DNA of 64,000 nucleotides from Virgibacillus_F flavescens. GTDB lineage: Bacteria > Bacillota > Bacilli > Bacillales > Amphibacillaceae. The translations under genes and the position numbers were made by a program. Below are positions 15,709 to 24,872 of the stretch, piece after piece. Numbering within the stretch: the stretch's first letter is position 1; each line of letters begins with the position of its first letter. Below the pieces are notes generated by a model. The model was not told the DNA's origin and did not search any database. It saw nothing but the letters and a program-made list of their open reading frames with translations. The stretch is from positions 2,914,001-2,978,000 of the forward strand of contig NZ_CP192260.1 in NCBI RefSeq assembly GCF_050574275.1, read 5' to 3'.

Positions 15709-16756
15709 GATCTCTCCCCTGTCTTTCATGACGGATAAGCCATCTTTTTCGCGATAATCCGCCACCATAACCACCTAGCTCACCATTTGTATTGATGACA
15801 CGGTGGCATGGTACGATAATTGCAAATTGATTCGCTCCATTTGCTTGTGCGACAGCACGAAAGGACGTTGGTCTGCCAATAGTAGCTGCAAGTTCCATGT
15901 AAGAACGAGTCGCGCCTAATGGAATTTTGCGTAGTTCATTCCAGACACTCTGTTGAAATGGCGTGCCATACCAGATCAGAGGTGTTCTAAATTCATCTAA
16001 CTCCCCGTTGAAATAGAGTTCTAATTCTCTTTCAATTGAATGAATGGGATCCGTTTTACCCGGAATGATGGCGGACTTTGTTTTTAATCTCAGTCTTTCT
16101 ATTTCTCGTTCCAGTCCTCGTCGATCAACGAATTCCAGAAGATATAGATGTTCTTCATCAGCAATCGCTATCATCGGTCCAAGTCGCGTGTCCAGCCAAG
16201 CTGTCTTGAGAATTTTACTTTCACCAGCTAACGTAGGTGCTGCCCCCATGATCCGGGAGAAAGCATCTCTAAAACCGCTGCTCGATTCATATCCCGCAGA
16301 TAGCTGCGCATCAATGGTCTTCTCTCCTGACCTGATTTGCTGCATTGCAATACCCATTCGTCTGGCACGTGCATACTCCACAAATGTCATCCCAAATCGT
16401 TTTTTAAACTGTCTCCTTGCAGTAGAAGCATCCACAGATAACTCCTCAAAATCTTTATCTTTCCAACGTTTTTCCGGGTTTTCTTCAACCGCTTCTATAA
16501 GTGTTTGAACCAGCTCTGAAACCTGATTTGGATGAGAAAGTGGTTTACATCGTTTACACGGACGAAAGGAAGCTAGAAGTGCCTGTTGTGCCGTTTCATA
16601 AAACTCACAGTTCTCGAATTTCGGTTTCCGTGCTGGACAAGTAGGTCTGCAGAATACGCCTGTTGTTTTAACACCAACAAAAAACACGCCTTCAAATTCC
16701 GTTTTCTTCTCAATTAATGCGTCATAAAATTTCTTTTTATCTTCTATGGTAATCAT
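15692..16756 (-). CDS. ada: bifunctional Ada: methylphosphotriester-DNA / O6-methylguanine-DNA methyltransferase and activator
   Basis: A 354-residue three-part protein. Residues 1-75: Ada zinc domain with Cys36, Cys40, Cys67 and Cys70 (FCRPTC, RPCKRC); Cys36 would accept methyl groups from phosphotriesters. Residues about 85-180: AraC-type helix-turn-helix. Residues about 185-345: O6-methylguanine methyltransferase ending IIVPCHRVI with acceptor Cys317. This is the E. coli-like fused layout; B. subtilis splits it into AdaA and AdaB. It should repair alkylated DNA and, once methylated, activate its own operon. Confidence 0.93.
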   Translation of the reverse strand: MITIEDKKKFYDALIEKKTEFEGVFFVGVKTTGVFCRPTCPARKPKFENCEFYETAQQALLASFRPCKRCKPLSHPNQVSELVQTLIEAVEENPEKRWKDKDFEELSVDASTARRQFKKRFGMTFVEYARARRMGIAMQQIRSGEKTIDAQLSAGYESSSGFRDAFSRIMGAAPTLAGESKILKTAWLDTRLGPMIAIADEEHLYLLEFVDRRGLEREIERLRLKTKSAIIPGKTDPIHSIERELELYFNGELDEFRTPLIWYGTPFQQSVWNELRKIPLGATRSYMELAATIGRPTSFRAVAQANGANQFAIIVPCHRVINTNGELGGYGGGLSRKRWLIRHERQGRDHAASK

Positions 16757-16855
16757 GATAACCCTCCATTCACCTGCATCATAAATTAGTATGTTTTTAT
16801 TATATCTTCTACAATATAATCTGCAGCCGAAATTCAGGCATTGATTTTTTTCAAA

Positions 16856-17590
16856 CTAACGCTTTCGGCATTTAATAATCATTGTCGCAGGGACAGACTG
16901 CGCTTTCTTATAGGAATACCATCTATTTGCATGACGATGTACATCGTCTTCAGTCAATCGAACATCCTCTATGACTTTTTCTATCGTGAGTCCGTGACTG
17001 ATTAACGCATTTATGTATGTACTGAGTTTATACTGCTGCATAATCGCAGGTGTATCCCAAGCTTCATGTTCGTAGGGCCCTTCTTCATGATAGGATTTCG
17101 CTAAAGATAAATCACTACTCACCCTACTATGCAATGGATGTTCCCAGCTGAAAATAAAAATACCATCTTTCTTCAAATAGCTGCTAACATTTTCAAGCGT
17201 CTTATCCAGATCAGTTGCCCAACCTAGTGCAAATATCGAGTAAACGACATCAAAATAATTCTCTGGTATACCAGGGTTTACTTCCATTGGCGACTCAAAT
17301 AATTTGGCAGGTTTTCGACTGTTTTCCAACAGTAGTTTTGCTGCTTCTATTTGTTTGCTGGAGAGATCTAAACCATAGAGTTCTCCTGCATTACGGTCAC
17401 TCATATACTTTAAGGAATGACCGCTTCCACATCCAATGTCCAACACGTTTTGATTGGTGACATCACCTAGTAAATTCACTTCATCTTCAGTTGGTGCAAG
17501 TGGTCCATATTCCGGCAGTGGATTTCTGCCATAAAATTGATGTGCCGCTTCGTTCCAGCTTTTTTTATTAATAGTTAGCGAATCTGACAT
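16856..17590 (-). CDS. class I SAM-dependent methyltransferase
   Basis: A 244-residue methyltransferase: NVLDIGCGSGHSLKYM (motif I), ELYGLDLSSKQIEAA (motif II), FDVVYSIFALGWATDL (motif IV), DGIFIFSWEHPLHSR. The N-terminus NKKSWNEAAHQFYG and the HPLHSR segment are typical of a Bacillus family of unknown substrate. It stands between ada and a LysR-type regulator; no clear operon partner. Confidence 0.85.
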   Translation of the reverse strand: MSDSLTINKKSWNEAAHQFYGRNPLPEYGPLAPTEDEVNLLGDVTNQNVLDIGCGSGHSLKYMSDRNAGELYGLDLSSKQIEAAKLLLENSRKPAKLFESPMEVNPGIPENYFDVVYSIFALGWATDLDKTLENVSSYLKKDGIFIFSWEHPLHSRVSSDLSLAKSYHEEGPYEHEAWDTPAIMQQYKLSTYINALISHGLTIEKVIEDVRLTEDDVHRHANRWYSYKKAQSVPATMIIKCRKR

Positions 17591-17623
17591 ATATCTTCCT
17601 CCATAAAAAGTATTTCAATTTTA

Positions 17624-18532
17624 TTATTCCAATTTCCCGGAACACGATTTGAATACATCAATAAATGTTTTTACCGCAGGAGAAAGATTTTCTTTTGACT
17701 CCAGACTTACCATGACTAATTCACGATACAAATCAGGGAAATCAATAGGATCTAATTTAACCAGCGCTTCATATTTCAGATGTTTTGCTACCATTGCTTC
17801 GGTAAGCAAGGTTACTCCATACCCGGAACAAACTAATTCCAAAGCTGTTGTCGGAGGCAGCTCAAGGTAGTTCGAATCAAGGATAATTTGGCTTTTCTGC
17901 CAGCGCTTGCACTCATCACTCCAATCGACTACGATGAATGGACTGCTTTTCCTGAAGATTTCTCTGACGCTTTTTTGTTTTTCCGCTGTTAAAGAAAGAA
18001 TGGGATTCGATGGGTGTGTGACCAGTACGAGTCTCTCTTTAACCATCAAGAGATTTTTAAGGTCAGGATTATAGTAAGGACAGGTCATTATCCCGATTTT
18101 AATGAATCCGTCGTATAGCATTTCAATAATATCATGGTTATGTCCCGTGTGAATTTCTGTTTTCACTTCCGGATGATTTTTATAAAGATGTCCAACGGTC
18201 GAACTGAATACACCATTTGTAAAGGTTGGCAGAGTGCCAATTGTGACTTGACCAGCCTTCCCTTTCTGAATGGCATGTGCCTTCTCAACCCCATCAAGAA
18301 GTACTTCCAGCGCTTGTCGCGCATATGGTAAAAAACTTTCGCCCAGGTCAGTTAGTTCGATCTTCTCCCCAGCTCGATTGAATAGTGCACCACCCACAAT
18401 TCCTTCTAGCCTCTGCATGCGCACACTGATAGTAGGCTGCGAGAGTTCAAGATGCCTTGCTGCTTTGTCGAAGCTTCCTAACCGAACAATCGAATCAAAT
18501 GCTCTTAATTGATTAATATCCACACTATTCAC
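17624..18532 (-). CDS. LysR-family transcriptional regulator
   Basis: A 302-residue regulator with an N-terminal winged helix-turn-helix (about 5-62, FDKAARHLELSQPTISVRMQRLE) and a periplasmic-binding-like effector domain (about 90-295). The likely target is unclear because no divergent metabolic gene adjoins it: the neighbour on the right is a NUDIX gene on the same strand. Effector unknown. Confidence 0.9.
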   Translation of the reverse strand: MNSVDINQLRAFDSIVRLGSFDKAARHLELSQPTISVRMQRLEGIVGGALFNRAGEKIELTDLGESFLPYARQALEVLLDGVEKAHAIQKGKAGQVTIGTLPTFTNGVFSSTVGHLYKNHPEVKTEIHTGHNHDIIEMLYDGFIKIGIMTCPYYNPDLKNLLMVKERLVLVTHPSNPILSLTAEKQKSVREIFRKSSPFIVVDWSDECKRWQKSQIILDSNYLELPPTTALELVCSGYGVTLLTEAMVAKHLKYEALVKLDPIDFPDLYRELVMVSLESKENLSPAVKTFIDVFKSCSGKLE

Positions 18533-18630
18533 CTCCCAGAAAATTTCTGCTACCTATAATCTATAGTGAATTGATTAAATAGTCTACTATAACTACAGGT
18601 AAGTTCTGGGAGATTTCTGGAAAGGAGCAC

Positions 18631-19362
18631 TTATCTGATAACTTTTTCTTTAACCATACTCAACAATTGTTCTGGAACAAGTCGCAGCTTTTTATCCTGA
18701 AAATCACTGATGCTGATCCACATTGCTTTGTATGTTTCGCCATTATCTTCCTCGCCAATAAATGAATTTTCTTCATAAATAGATGCATCTGAAAACGTCG
18801 CATCGTAAACCTGTACAATTTCATGCCCAGTCTGACCATCAAACGTGAAAATATTTTCAAGCGTACCCACGTATTTAATATCAGTAATTTCAGCATTAAT
18901 CTCTTCTCTCATTTCACGAATCAATGCTTCTGTACTGGTTTCGCCGAATTCAATTCCACCACCAATTGGTCGGTAGAAATAATCACTTTTAATTGAATCA
19001 TAACCTTCTGCAACCAGAATCTTATCTTCTTTTTGAAAAATACAAATTACAAGTGGTCGTATTATTCCTAATTTCATAGTATTATCTCCTATTTTTCTAT
19101 TATTTTTGTTTAACTTACTGATGATCCCATAAGAAATTACGAGTGAAATGATTGGAAATAAAATATTCCATGACGTCAAACTAATTTCTAAATCTGGATA
19201 AAAAAATTTAGAATACCATATTTCATAAATAACATTGAGCCAAAGCGTTACGATTGGGGCAATGAATGTTTTTCTGAAATATACCGATGCTAAAACTCCA
19301 AGGAAAATGACTAAAAACGGCACAATCACCAATTGCATAACAAAAGGATCTATCTTGTCCAT
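18631..19362 (-). CDS. membrane domain (DUF2651-like) fused in frame to a NUDIX hydrolase
   Basis: Residues 1-85 form three membrane helices resembling DUF2651 proteins; residues 96-243 are a NUDIX hydrolase with the box GGGIEFGETSTEALIREMREE ending EIN (about 138-160). The NUDIX part begins MKLGIIRPLV at 19077 with its own GGAG site, as if an independent gene. The join reads through AACAAAAATAATAG; one more A in the run at 19103-19107 would give the stops TAA TAG for the first gene. So this is probably two adjacent genes fused by a single-base loss, or a base-calling error. The start overlaps the preceding hydrolase remnant by 13 bp. Confidence 0.75.
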   Translation of the reverse strand: MDKIDPFVMQLVIVPFLVIFLGVLASVYFRKTFIAPIVTLWLNVIYEIWYSKFFYPDLEISLTSWNILFPIISLVISYGIISKLNKNNRKIGDNTMKLGIIRPLVICIFQKEDKILVAEGYDSIKSDYFYRPIGGGIEFGETSTEALIREMREEINAEITDIKYVGTLENIFTFDGQTGHEIVQVYDATFSDASIYEENSFIGEEDNGETYKAMWISISDFQDKKLRLVPEQLLSMVKEKVIR

Positions 19363-20147
19363 AAATCATTCCTCCTATTAATTAACCATTTTATCCATGA
19401 ATCTTTGGTGGAAATCCGTAATTCTTTTCCGTGGCCGACATCAGCTTGAATTAATATATCCGCTTTACTAGACCCATTATGGATCAGTTCTCTATGAAAA
19501 TTTTCAGTATGGTACGGAAGAATACTTTTATCCATCGCTCCGTGTACCAAAAGCAATGGTTTGTTAATGATTTTATCGATAAATTTAGTTGGGTTTGCAG
19601 GATGCGTTCCATCTAAATAATGCTGCCATTCTTTCTTATCTAAATGTCGAAAAACATTTTCATGACAACGCTCCAAATAAGGGTATAGTGTAATTAAGTC
19701 ATCTTCATCGTTCTTCAAATTTTGCTTACTCGGCTCCAATAACGGACAAAAAGCTATCGCAGCATTAGCTAAATTACAAGTCCCTAGTGCAGATATTGCT
19801 ATACCTCCCCCATAACTATTGCCGACTAAGACACATCGATCAACTTTCCATCTAACTTCTTCTAGCGTATTTAAGTTTTTTGCTTTATTTCCCGAAAGCA
19901 ATTCTAAACCTAAAACTGCCCCCTGCAAAGAAGATGTTGGACCAAATCCTCCGTAGCTTTGCCAACTCCCTGGATACCGCGCTTGAAGGACGGTGAAACC
20001 TAAATCTCACAGTGGTTTAGCCATATCATCTGCTACTGGATTGTTAGGCAGACCAGGAAGCCATACTAGACCGATTCCATTACTTTTGTTTTCAGATGGA
20101 ATATATAATTCTCCGAGTATTTCCTTGTTGCGCACAAATGCGATCAC
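19350..20147 (-). pseudogene. alpha/beta hydrolase (dienelactone-hydrolase-like) with premature stop
   Basis: Starting at GTG 20147 (site AAGGAGGG) the frame reads VIAFVRNKEILGEL through KPL, meets TGA at 20009-20007 (codon 47), and then continues in the same frame with DLGFTVLQARYPGSWQSYGG and on to a full hydrolase. The nucleophile motif is LVGNSYGGG; LLVHGAMDKSILP and ADVGHGKEL carry the later catalytic Asp and His. No frameshift is needed, so one nonsense change has split the gene. The downstream part (from about 19928) could be translated only from an internal start. Confidence 0.8.
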
Positions 20148-20215
20148 TTTAGCCCTCCTTATAACCTGACAATTACGCAGTTTATAAAGTATAAAACAGG
20201 TAGATTATTTCAGCA

Positions 20216-20386
20216 CTATGAATTTAGCTTTTTAAAACCAAATTGAATAAGTTCAGTATATGGATCTCCACTTATACCCAAGAGTTTACAAAACGCTGGC
20301 TCGGTTTTATAACCTTGTTTTTTTAGGCATATTACTTTGTTCTTAAGAATTGAATTCATGCGTAGTAACTCATGTTCAATAATCAT
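20216..20386 (-). other. short ORF or C-terminal gene remnant
   Basis: A frame of 56 residues from ATG 20386 (MIIEHELLRMNSILKNKVI) to TAG 20216. The frame is open a little further upstream, past position 20410, without a start, and overlaps the end of the next hydrolase. There is no ribosome-binding site. The composition is protein-like (GYKTEPAFCKLLGISGDPY), so I take it as a decayed gene end, but I do not recognise the family. Confidence 0.3.
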
Positions 20387-20405
20387 ATGAAGATATGCAT
20401 GTTGT

Positions 20406-21254
20406 TTATGTACCGCCTCTGTTAATAAAACTCAAAATAGATTGCTTAAATTCATTTGGATTTTCAAGATAAGGATGATGTGCCCCATTTAGTTTGGAAA
20501 CTGTATTATTTCTAAACTTGAATGATTGATAGTGTTCAGGGCCGACAGCGCCGTCTTTCTCACCCGTCATTGTCAGAACCGGCGAATTAATCGTCTCTGA
20601 AAGAACTGTAAAATCCTGAAAAAACTCTTTTGTTGATAATATTTTCTTTTGAAAAGAAGAATCAGTATTGAACTCCTTGTCATTATCCAATTCGTCTAGA
20701 CTTTTTTTATTGGAAAGATCAACGAACTGAAATCTTTCATACTCTTTTATGCCCTGTAATTCACCAAGGGTAGAATAAAATATTTCAATGAATGCAGACA
20801 AATTATTAGTTGGAATTTCAGCTTTTCCTTTGTCTAAAATCTCAAATCCTTTATTAATTTGATGGGTAAATGACTCCATCATATTTAATGTTGCATTAAC
20901 CAGAATAATTCCTTTCGTTCTATCGGAGTATTTGCTGGCATAATTTACAGCAAGAAGACCTCCAAAAGAATGCCCCATAATATACCATTCTTTTATGCCG
21001 AACTTAACTCTGACTTCTTCAATATCTTCAACTAATCTATCTAAGGAATAATTCCCTTCTGGATCGTGACTTGAGCGTCCACATCCCCTTTGGTCTAAAT
21101 AAATCATTTCTAAATCATTCTCAAGAAGATCCTTTGAATAAATTGAAAATGATTTACTCCAGTACCCAGGACCACCATGCAGATAAATGCACGGAATTCC
21201 TTTTCCACTTTTTTCAACAAACAATTCAATGCCATCGCTGGTAATTATGCTCAT
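20406..21254 (-). CDS. alpha/beta hydrolase, proline iminopeptidase-like (S33)
   Basis: About 282 residues from ATG 21254 (MSIITSDGIELFVEKSG), preferred to a start 12 bp upstream because GGGGTGG precedes it. Oxyanion segment CIYLHGGPGYWSKSF, DQRGCGRSSH, nucleophile elbow IMGHSFGGLLAVNYA, Asp in MTGEKDGAVGPEH and His in LNGAHHPYLENP complete the triad. The HGGPG and DQRGCGRS motifs point to prolyl aminopeptidase-type enzymes, though many such proteins are generalist hydrolases. Confidence 0.85.
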   Translation of the reverse strand: MSIITSDGIELFVEKSGKGIPCIYLHGGPGYWSKSFSIYSKDLLENDLEMIYLDQRGCGRSSHDPEGNYSLDRLVEDIEEVRVKFGIKEWYIMGHSFGGLLAVNYASKYSDRTKGIILVNATLNMMESFTHQINKGFEILDKGKAEIPTNNLSAFIEIFYSTLGELQGIKEYERFQFVDLSNKKSLDELDNDKEFNTDSSFQKKILSTKEFFQDFTVLSETINSPVLTMTGEKDGAVGPEHYQSFKFRNNTVSKLNGAHHPYLENPNEFKQSILSFINRGGT

Positions 21255-21299
21255 TTTCCACCCCATGCTTTCCGATTAATCTTTGAGAAATTAGTAATT

Positions 21300-21638
21300 T
21301 TATCCTACTGTCGATTCTATCGCTTCATTTTTCATTTCTAATATGTAATGCTTTCGGATATAGGCTTTTCCGCCGTTTTCTTCATACCAGTCTTTTATTC
21401 TTTTAAGATGGGCTTCATCGCTGCGAATTTCAGACTCAATTTTCTTGTATTCTTCGTAGCTGTCATACTCCCAAATAGCGAAGATTTCCATTGTGTCACT
21501 ATCATTTTCTTTCATCCATCGTCCTACTAATTTACTGCCGTGTTTGAGCTGGTTTGGAAGATTGGTATTATTGAAATGAGCATTAAACGTATCAACGAAT
21601 TCATTTTTTATAACATACGACTTCCTTCTAAAGAACAT
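21300..21638 (-). CDS. NIPSNAP family protein
   Basis: A 112-residue protein with the alpha-beta barrel-like NIPSNAP pattern: RRKSYVIKNEFVDTFNAHFN, KLVGRWMKE, MEIFAIWEYDSYEEYKKIE. Such proteins are small dimeric ferredoxin-like folds of unknown function in bacteria. It lies 15 bp from a small membrane protein gene. Confidence 0.75.
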   Translation of the reverse strand: MFFRRKSYVIKNEFVDTFNAHFNNTNLPNQLKHGSKLVGRWMKENDSDTMEIFAIWEYDSYEEYKKIESEIRSDEAHLKRIKDWYEENGGKAYIRKHYILEMKNEAIESTVG

Positions 21639-21653
21639 ATATCGGTCTTCCCT

Positions 21654-21944
21654 TCATAGAAATTTCATTGATGTATAAATCGCACCTGCAATAAATACAA
21701 TTATCGAAATACTTATCCATATGAATTGTCTTCTAATCCATAAATGTAATATGAATGCTGCTAAGATTGAGAACCATATAACACTAGCGACTACATCTGT
21801 GAAAACACCAGAAAAAAACGTCTGCTGCGTAGCAAATATAAATATAGTAATCGTAAATAGATTGGTTACTTTCTGATTTTTTGCTCCGCTTGACCCTTTG
21901 GATTTCATTTCGGCTACATTCCCCTGTTCTGTTTCTATGTTCAC
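21654..21944 (-). CDS. small membrane protein
   Basis: A 96-residue protein with a charged N-terminus (1-27) and three hydrophobic stretches (about 28-45, 50-66, 72-92). Family not recognised. It may form a transcript with the NIPSNAP gene. Confidence 0.55.
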   Translation of the reverse strand: MNIETEQGNVAEMKSKGSSGAKNQKVTNLFTITIFIFATQQTFFSGVFTDVVASVIWFSILAAFILHLWIRRQFIWISISIIVFIAGAIYTSMKFL

Positions 21945-22044
21945 TATTTACTCTCACTAAAATTAGCTCGAGAACTCATTCTCATACTCTAACTATTTCT
22001 ATTTCCTTCCATAAATACCTGCTTTTTCAACATAAAAAGTCTAA

Positions 22045-23424
22045 TTACTTTAATAAAACAAGCGTGGAACTGATTTCTTCAATGTGGTGTTGGTCTGCCC
22101 ATAGAATAAAATAATTGTAAGCAGTATCAGCGATTGTGATTGGTTTTGGATACCGGACGATTAATGCTGCTTGTTCTCTCATTTCCAATGGCTGATCATT
22201 AGATGGAAAAATAAAGCATGCCTGTTGATTTTGTATGTGAGTGTTTACGATTCGAGGAGATGAGCCATACGGCAGGAGTTGATGAAATGCTTCATTTTGA
22301 CAAACACTTGTAATCGATTCATCCGAAGAAATGGCTGATATTTGGAAGAAACCATCAGGACCTTCATATCTAAGATCTGTTACCATCTGCCAATGTGATG
22401 GATAGCTAAACTTTACCTTATATATTTCATTGGAGTAGCTGTTTTTCGAACCATAAACGGGGTTGAGAGACCATTGCAAGGCAGTGATAGAAACATCATC
22501 TATCAGCTGTTTTGGTTTTGGATGTGATAAATCAATTAACAACATCTCATTTGCTGATCCTTCATTTTTGCAACCTGAAAGATAGGCAATTTTTTGACCG
22601 TCGACTGACCAAGCAACAGGGCTGGCATAACAGTCTGAAATCGACAAAATTAAGTCGTTCTCCCCCCTTTTACCAGCTACTCTGATTTGTGAATAATAAC
22701 CACTATTTCCAAAATTCGTTGCGCTATATGCGATCATAGATGAATCCGGTGACCATACCGGAAAGTAATTTTTGGCTAATGGTCCTCCCCTCACTTCGTA
22801 AATATTTCCACTTGATAACTCAATTGTGAATATTATCGATATGCTAACTCCGGGAGTTGTATAAAGTACATACAATCCATCTGGTGAAAGTCTGACAGTA
22901 TTAAACGGCCCACCTGTATTTTGGGTTATCTGCTGTTTATTAGTACCATCTATTTTCATGTAATAAAGCTGGCTTATGCCTGATGGATCAGGCGCCTGAA
23001 ACAGCAGGTGAATACCATCTGGAAACCACTGAACATCTGTAACGCCTGGTTGTCTGATCTGCTGAACTCGATGAGTATTTACATGGTATACAATTATTTC
23101 ATTTCTATTTGTATAGACCAGTTTTTGGCTATCTGTTGACCAGTCCAGATAGACACCTAATCCTTCCGCAAATTGGTCTAATTGAGCAATACTACCGTCC
23201 TTTAGTTGAATAACAAATAGTATTTCATTTTTCCCAACAAATGCAATTCGTTTGTTATCAGGTGACCAGAATGGAATAGAAAATGACTCCCCTAGGTTGC
23301 TTGTAATTTGTTTGTTTGTACCATTTCTAGGGTCATAAAGCCAAATATCATAACTTCCCCCGCGATTCGTCGTATATGCTATCAAGCCTGTAACTCCAGA
23401 ACAATCCGTAAAATTAGACTGCAT
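22045..23424 (-). CDS. WD40-like/PD40 (TolB-type) beta-propeller protein
   Basis: About 459 residues from ATG 23424 (MQSNFTDCSG), which has GGGAGGG before it. Repeated blades of the PD40 type run from about 15 to 320: IAYTTNRGGSYDIWLYD, PFWSPDNKRIAFVG, DVQWFPDGIHLLFQ, VRLSPDGLYVLYTT, PVWSPDSSMIAYSA, PVAWSVDGQKIAYLSG. The last 110 residues form a separate domain (VKFSYPSHWQMVTD). No signal peptide or membrane anchor is seen, unusual for a TolB-like propeller. Role unknown; probably a binding scaffold. Confidence 0.75.
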   Translation of the reverse strand: MQSNFTDCSGVTGLIAYTTNRGGSYDIWLYDPRNGTNKQITSNLGESFSIPFWSPDNKRIAFVGKNEILFVIQLKDGSIAQLDQFAEGLGVYLDWSTDSQKLVYTNRNEIIVYHVNTHRVQQIRQPGVTDVQWFPDGIHLLFQAPDPSGISQLYYMKIDGTNKQQITQNTGGPFNTVRLSPDGLYVLYTTPGVSISIIFTIELSSGNIYEVRGGPLAKNYFPVWSPDSSMIAYSATNFGNSGYYSQIRVAGKRGENDLILSISDCYASPVAWSVDGQKIAYLSGCKNEGSANEMLLIDLSHPKPKQLIDDVSITALQWSLNPVYGSKNSYSNEIYKVKFSYPSHWQMVTDLRYEGPDGFFQISAISSDESITSVCQNEAFHQLLPYGSSPRIVNTHIQNQQACFIFPSNDQPLEMREQAALIVRYPKPITIADTAYNYFILWADQHHIEEISSTLVLLK

Positions 23425-23515
23425 AAATATCCCTCCCATAATAAAAAGCAGCGAACAATATAACTTATCGCTGCTTAAAGAGAAAAATGCATGTCTACCT
23501 AAATTGGGACAGAGT

Positions 23516-23542
23516 GGGACAGAGGGACGGTTCTGTTGTCCC
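23516..23542. repeat. GGGAC-type repeat, single half (copy 1)
   Basis: 27 bp from GGGACAGAGGGACGG to TTGTCCC. A further GGGACAGAGT lies just before (23506) and a decayed GTCCC partner just after (23558), so it may be a worn full palindrome. Confidence 0.8.
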
Positions 23543-23563
23543 AGAGAAAATCTGATCTGTCCC

Positions 23564-24424
23564 CTAAGATCTAAGCTTCAAATCAAAAAAAATAACTGCA
23601 TAACCTACGCTAAAAACAAGGGCTGTAAATAAAGAAAATAGGTTGGTAAGTATACCGTACAACGCACTTCCGCCCAGTAAATAAATAGCTAAGAAATCTA
23701 AAACTAAACTTGGTAAAGCTGTAATTATTGAAAGGATCAACAACAGACCAAATATTTTCCATGTAAAACCCTTTGTAAGATGCCAGCTTTCTGAAAATCC
23801 AGTACCGTTTCCTTCAAAAGCTATTATACCAAGGTAAAAACTCCACCGGATTAGTAAAAGAGCGACGCTTAATCCAATTAAAATAGCGAGAACAATGGGC
23901 GTTGCAACTCCGGCTATCTGACCAAATGCAGATGCAAAAATACTGATAAGAACGACAAAAATGATTGGGACAATACTTATACCAATTCCTATTATAAGGA
24001 ATAGAATTGCACTGCCTAGAATTGGCCAAAATTTTGAAAAAGCCTGTTTTATCACGGAACCGGCCGTGAATTCTTCATTTTTTCTTATATGATTGACCGC
24101 ATGGTAAAAAGCAACCTGTGCAACTGATAACAGAATAAGTTGAGATAGATTAGAAAAAACATCGAGTAGGTTACTACCAGTATTTCGAAGTTCTGTACCT
24201 TGTTCATAATTTGGATTAAAGACATCCAGTAAACTTATTCCTGCATCTGATTCTCTTAAAAAATCTGTTCCTGAAACGAGTTCTGCAATTACTTGAATTA
24301 AAAAGATCGGACCAATTAGGATCAATAGAATAAAAAAGAAGTCCTTAAAGTGCTTTATTATTAATCGAAACGTTTCGGATATTATCTCCCCAAACCCTTT
24401 TGGTTCAGTATAATTTTCCTCCAT
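23564..24424 (-). CDS. polytopic membrane protein (GlpQ-membrane-domain-like)
   Basis: About 286 residues from ATG 24424 (MEENYTEPKGFGEII), chosen because a strong GGAGGT site precedes it. Six to seven membrane helices, amphipathic N-terminal segment ETFRLIIKHFKDF, and repeated glycine-rich helices. The pattern resembles the membrane domain found in some glycerophosphodiesterases and DUF975-like proteins, but no enzymatic domain is present. Function unknown. Repeat copies sit directly on both sides. Confidence 0.6.
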   Translation of the reverse strand: MEENYTEPKGFGEIISETFRLIIKHFKDFFFILLILIGPIFLIQVIAELVSGTDFLRESDAGISLLDVFNPNYEQGTELRNTGSNLLDVFSNLSQLILLSVAQVAFYHAVNHIRKNEEFTAGSVIKQAFSKFWPILGSAILFLIIGIGISIVPIIFVVLISIFASAFGQIAGVATPIVLAILIGLSVALLLIRWSFYLGIIAFEGNGTGFSESWHLTKGFTWKIFGLLLILSIITALPSLVLDFLAIYLLGGSALYGILTNLFSLFTALVFSVGYAVIFFDLKLRS

Positions 24425-24442
24425 TTGTCTACCTCCTGATAT

Positions 24443-24515
24443 GCGGGACAAAGGGACGGTTCTTTTGTCCCGCTAATTAATTGTGGGACGCGCGGAACCG
24501 TCCCCTTTGTCCCGC
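24443..24515. repeat. GGGAC-type repeat, full inverted pair (copy 2)
   Basis: Left half 24445-24471, right half 24485-24513 in the opposite orientation, separated by an AT-rich GCTAATTAATTGT loop, with outer GC/GC bases. The two halves are no longer exact complements. Confidence 0.85.
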
Positions 24516-24585
24516 TTATTTTAATTACATGTGTATTACGGGAATTTAATGTTAAAATTGCAATAAAATAATAAGAATAATTTAG

Positions 24586-24732
24586 CATGATCGAATTGAA
24601 ACAACTTTCTCGCGAATTGAACACGATCAGCCTAAAGGTGTTTCTGCTATGTTACGTCAGATAGATTCAAAGCTTGATAGACTAGGAGCAAAAATGCAGG
24701 CACTTAATAATTGTTTTTTTAAAAGAAAATAA
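24586..24732 (+). pseudogene. fragment of a coiled-coil protein gene
   Basis: An open frame without a usable start, preceded by TAG, reads DRIETTFSRIEHDQPKG then SAMLRQIDSKLDRLGAKMQ and stops at TAA 24730. The IEHDQPK and IDSKLDRL pieces are like the coiled-coil tails of small phage- or plasmid-related proteins in Bacillus. Probably a decayed C-terminal remnant. The stretch 24733-24872 shows nothing else. Confidence 0.4.
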
Positions 24733-24872
24733 TAATAGTTAAAAAGCATTAAACCCCTGAATACTTTTCATATAGACAATGAATGCCCCACCAAAAATTA
24801 ATACACAAAAAAATGATTACGCCATGAAAACTAAGAAGAGCGAATAGAAGTAACCCATCGCTCAACTATTGA

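Noticed and set aside
16044..16508. 154-codon plus-strand reading frame inside ada
   Set aside because: Fully antisense to a well-supported gene, Ser/Arg-rich shadow composition, no ribosome-binding site.
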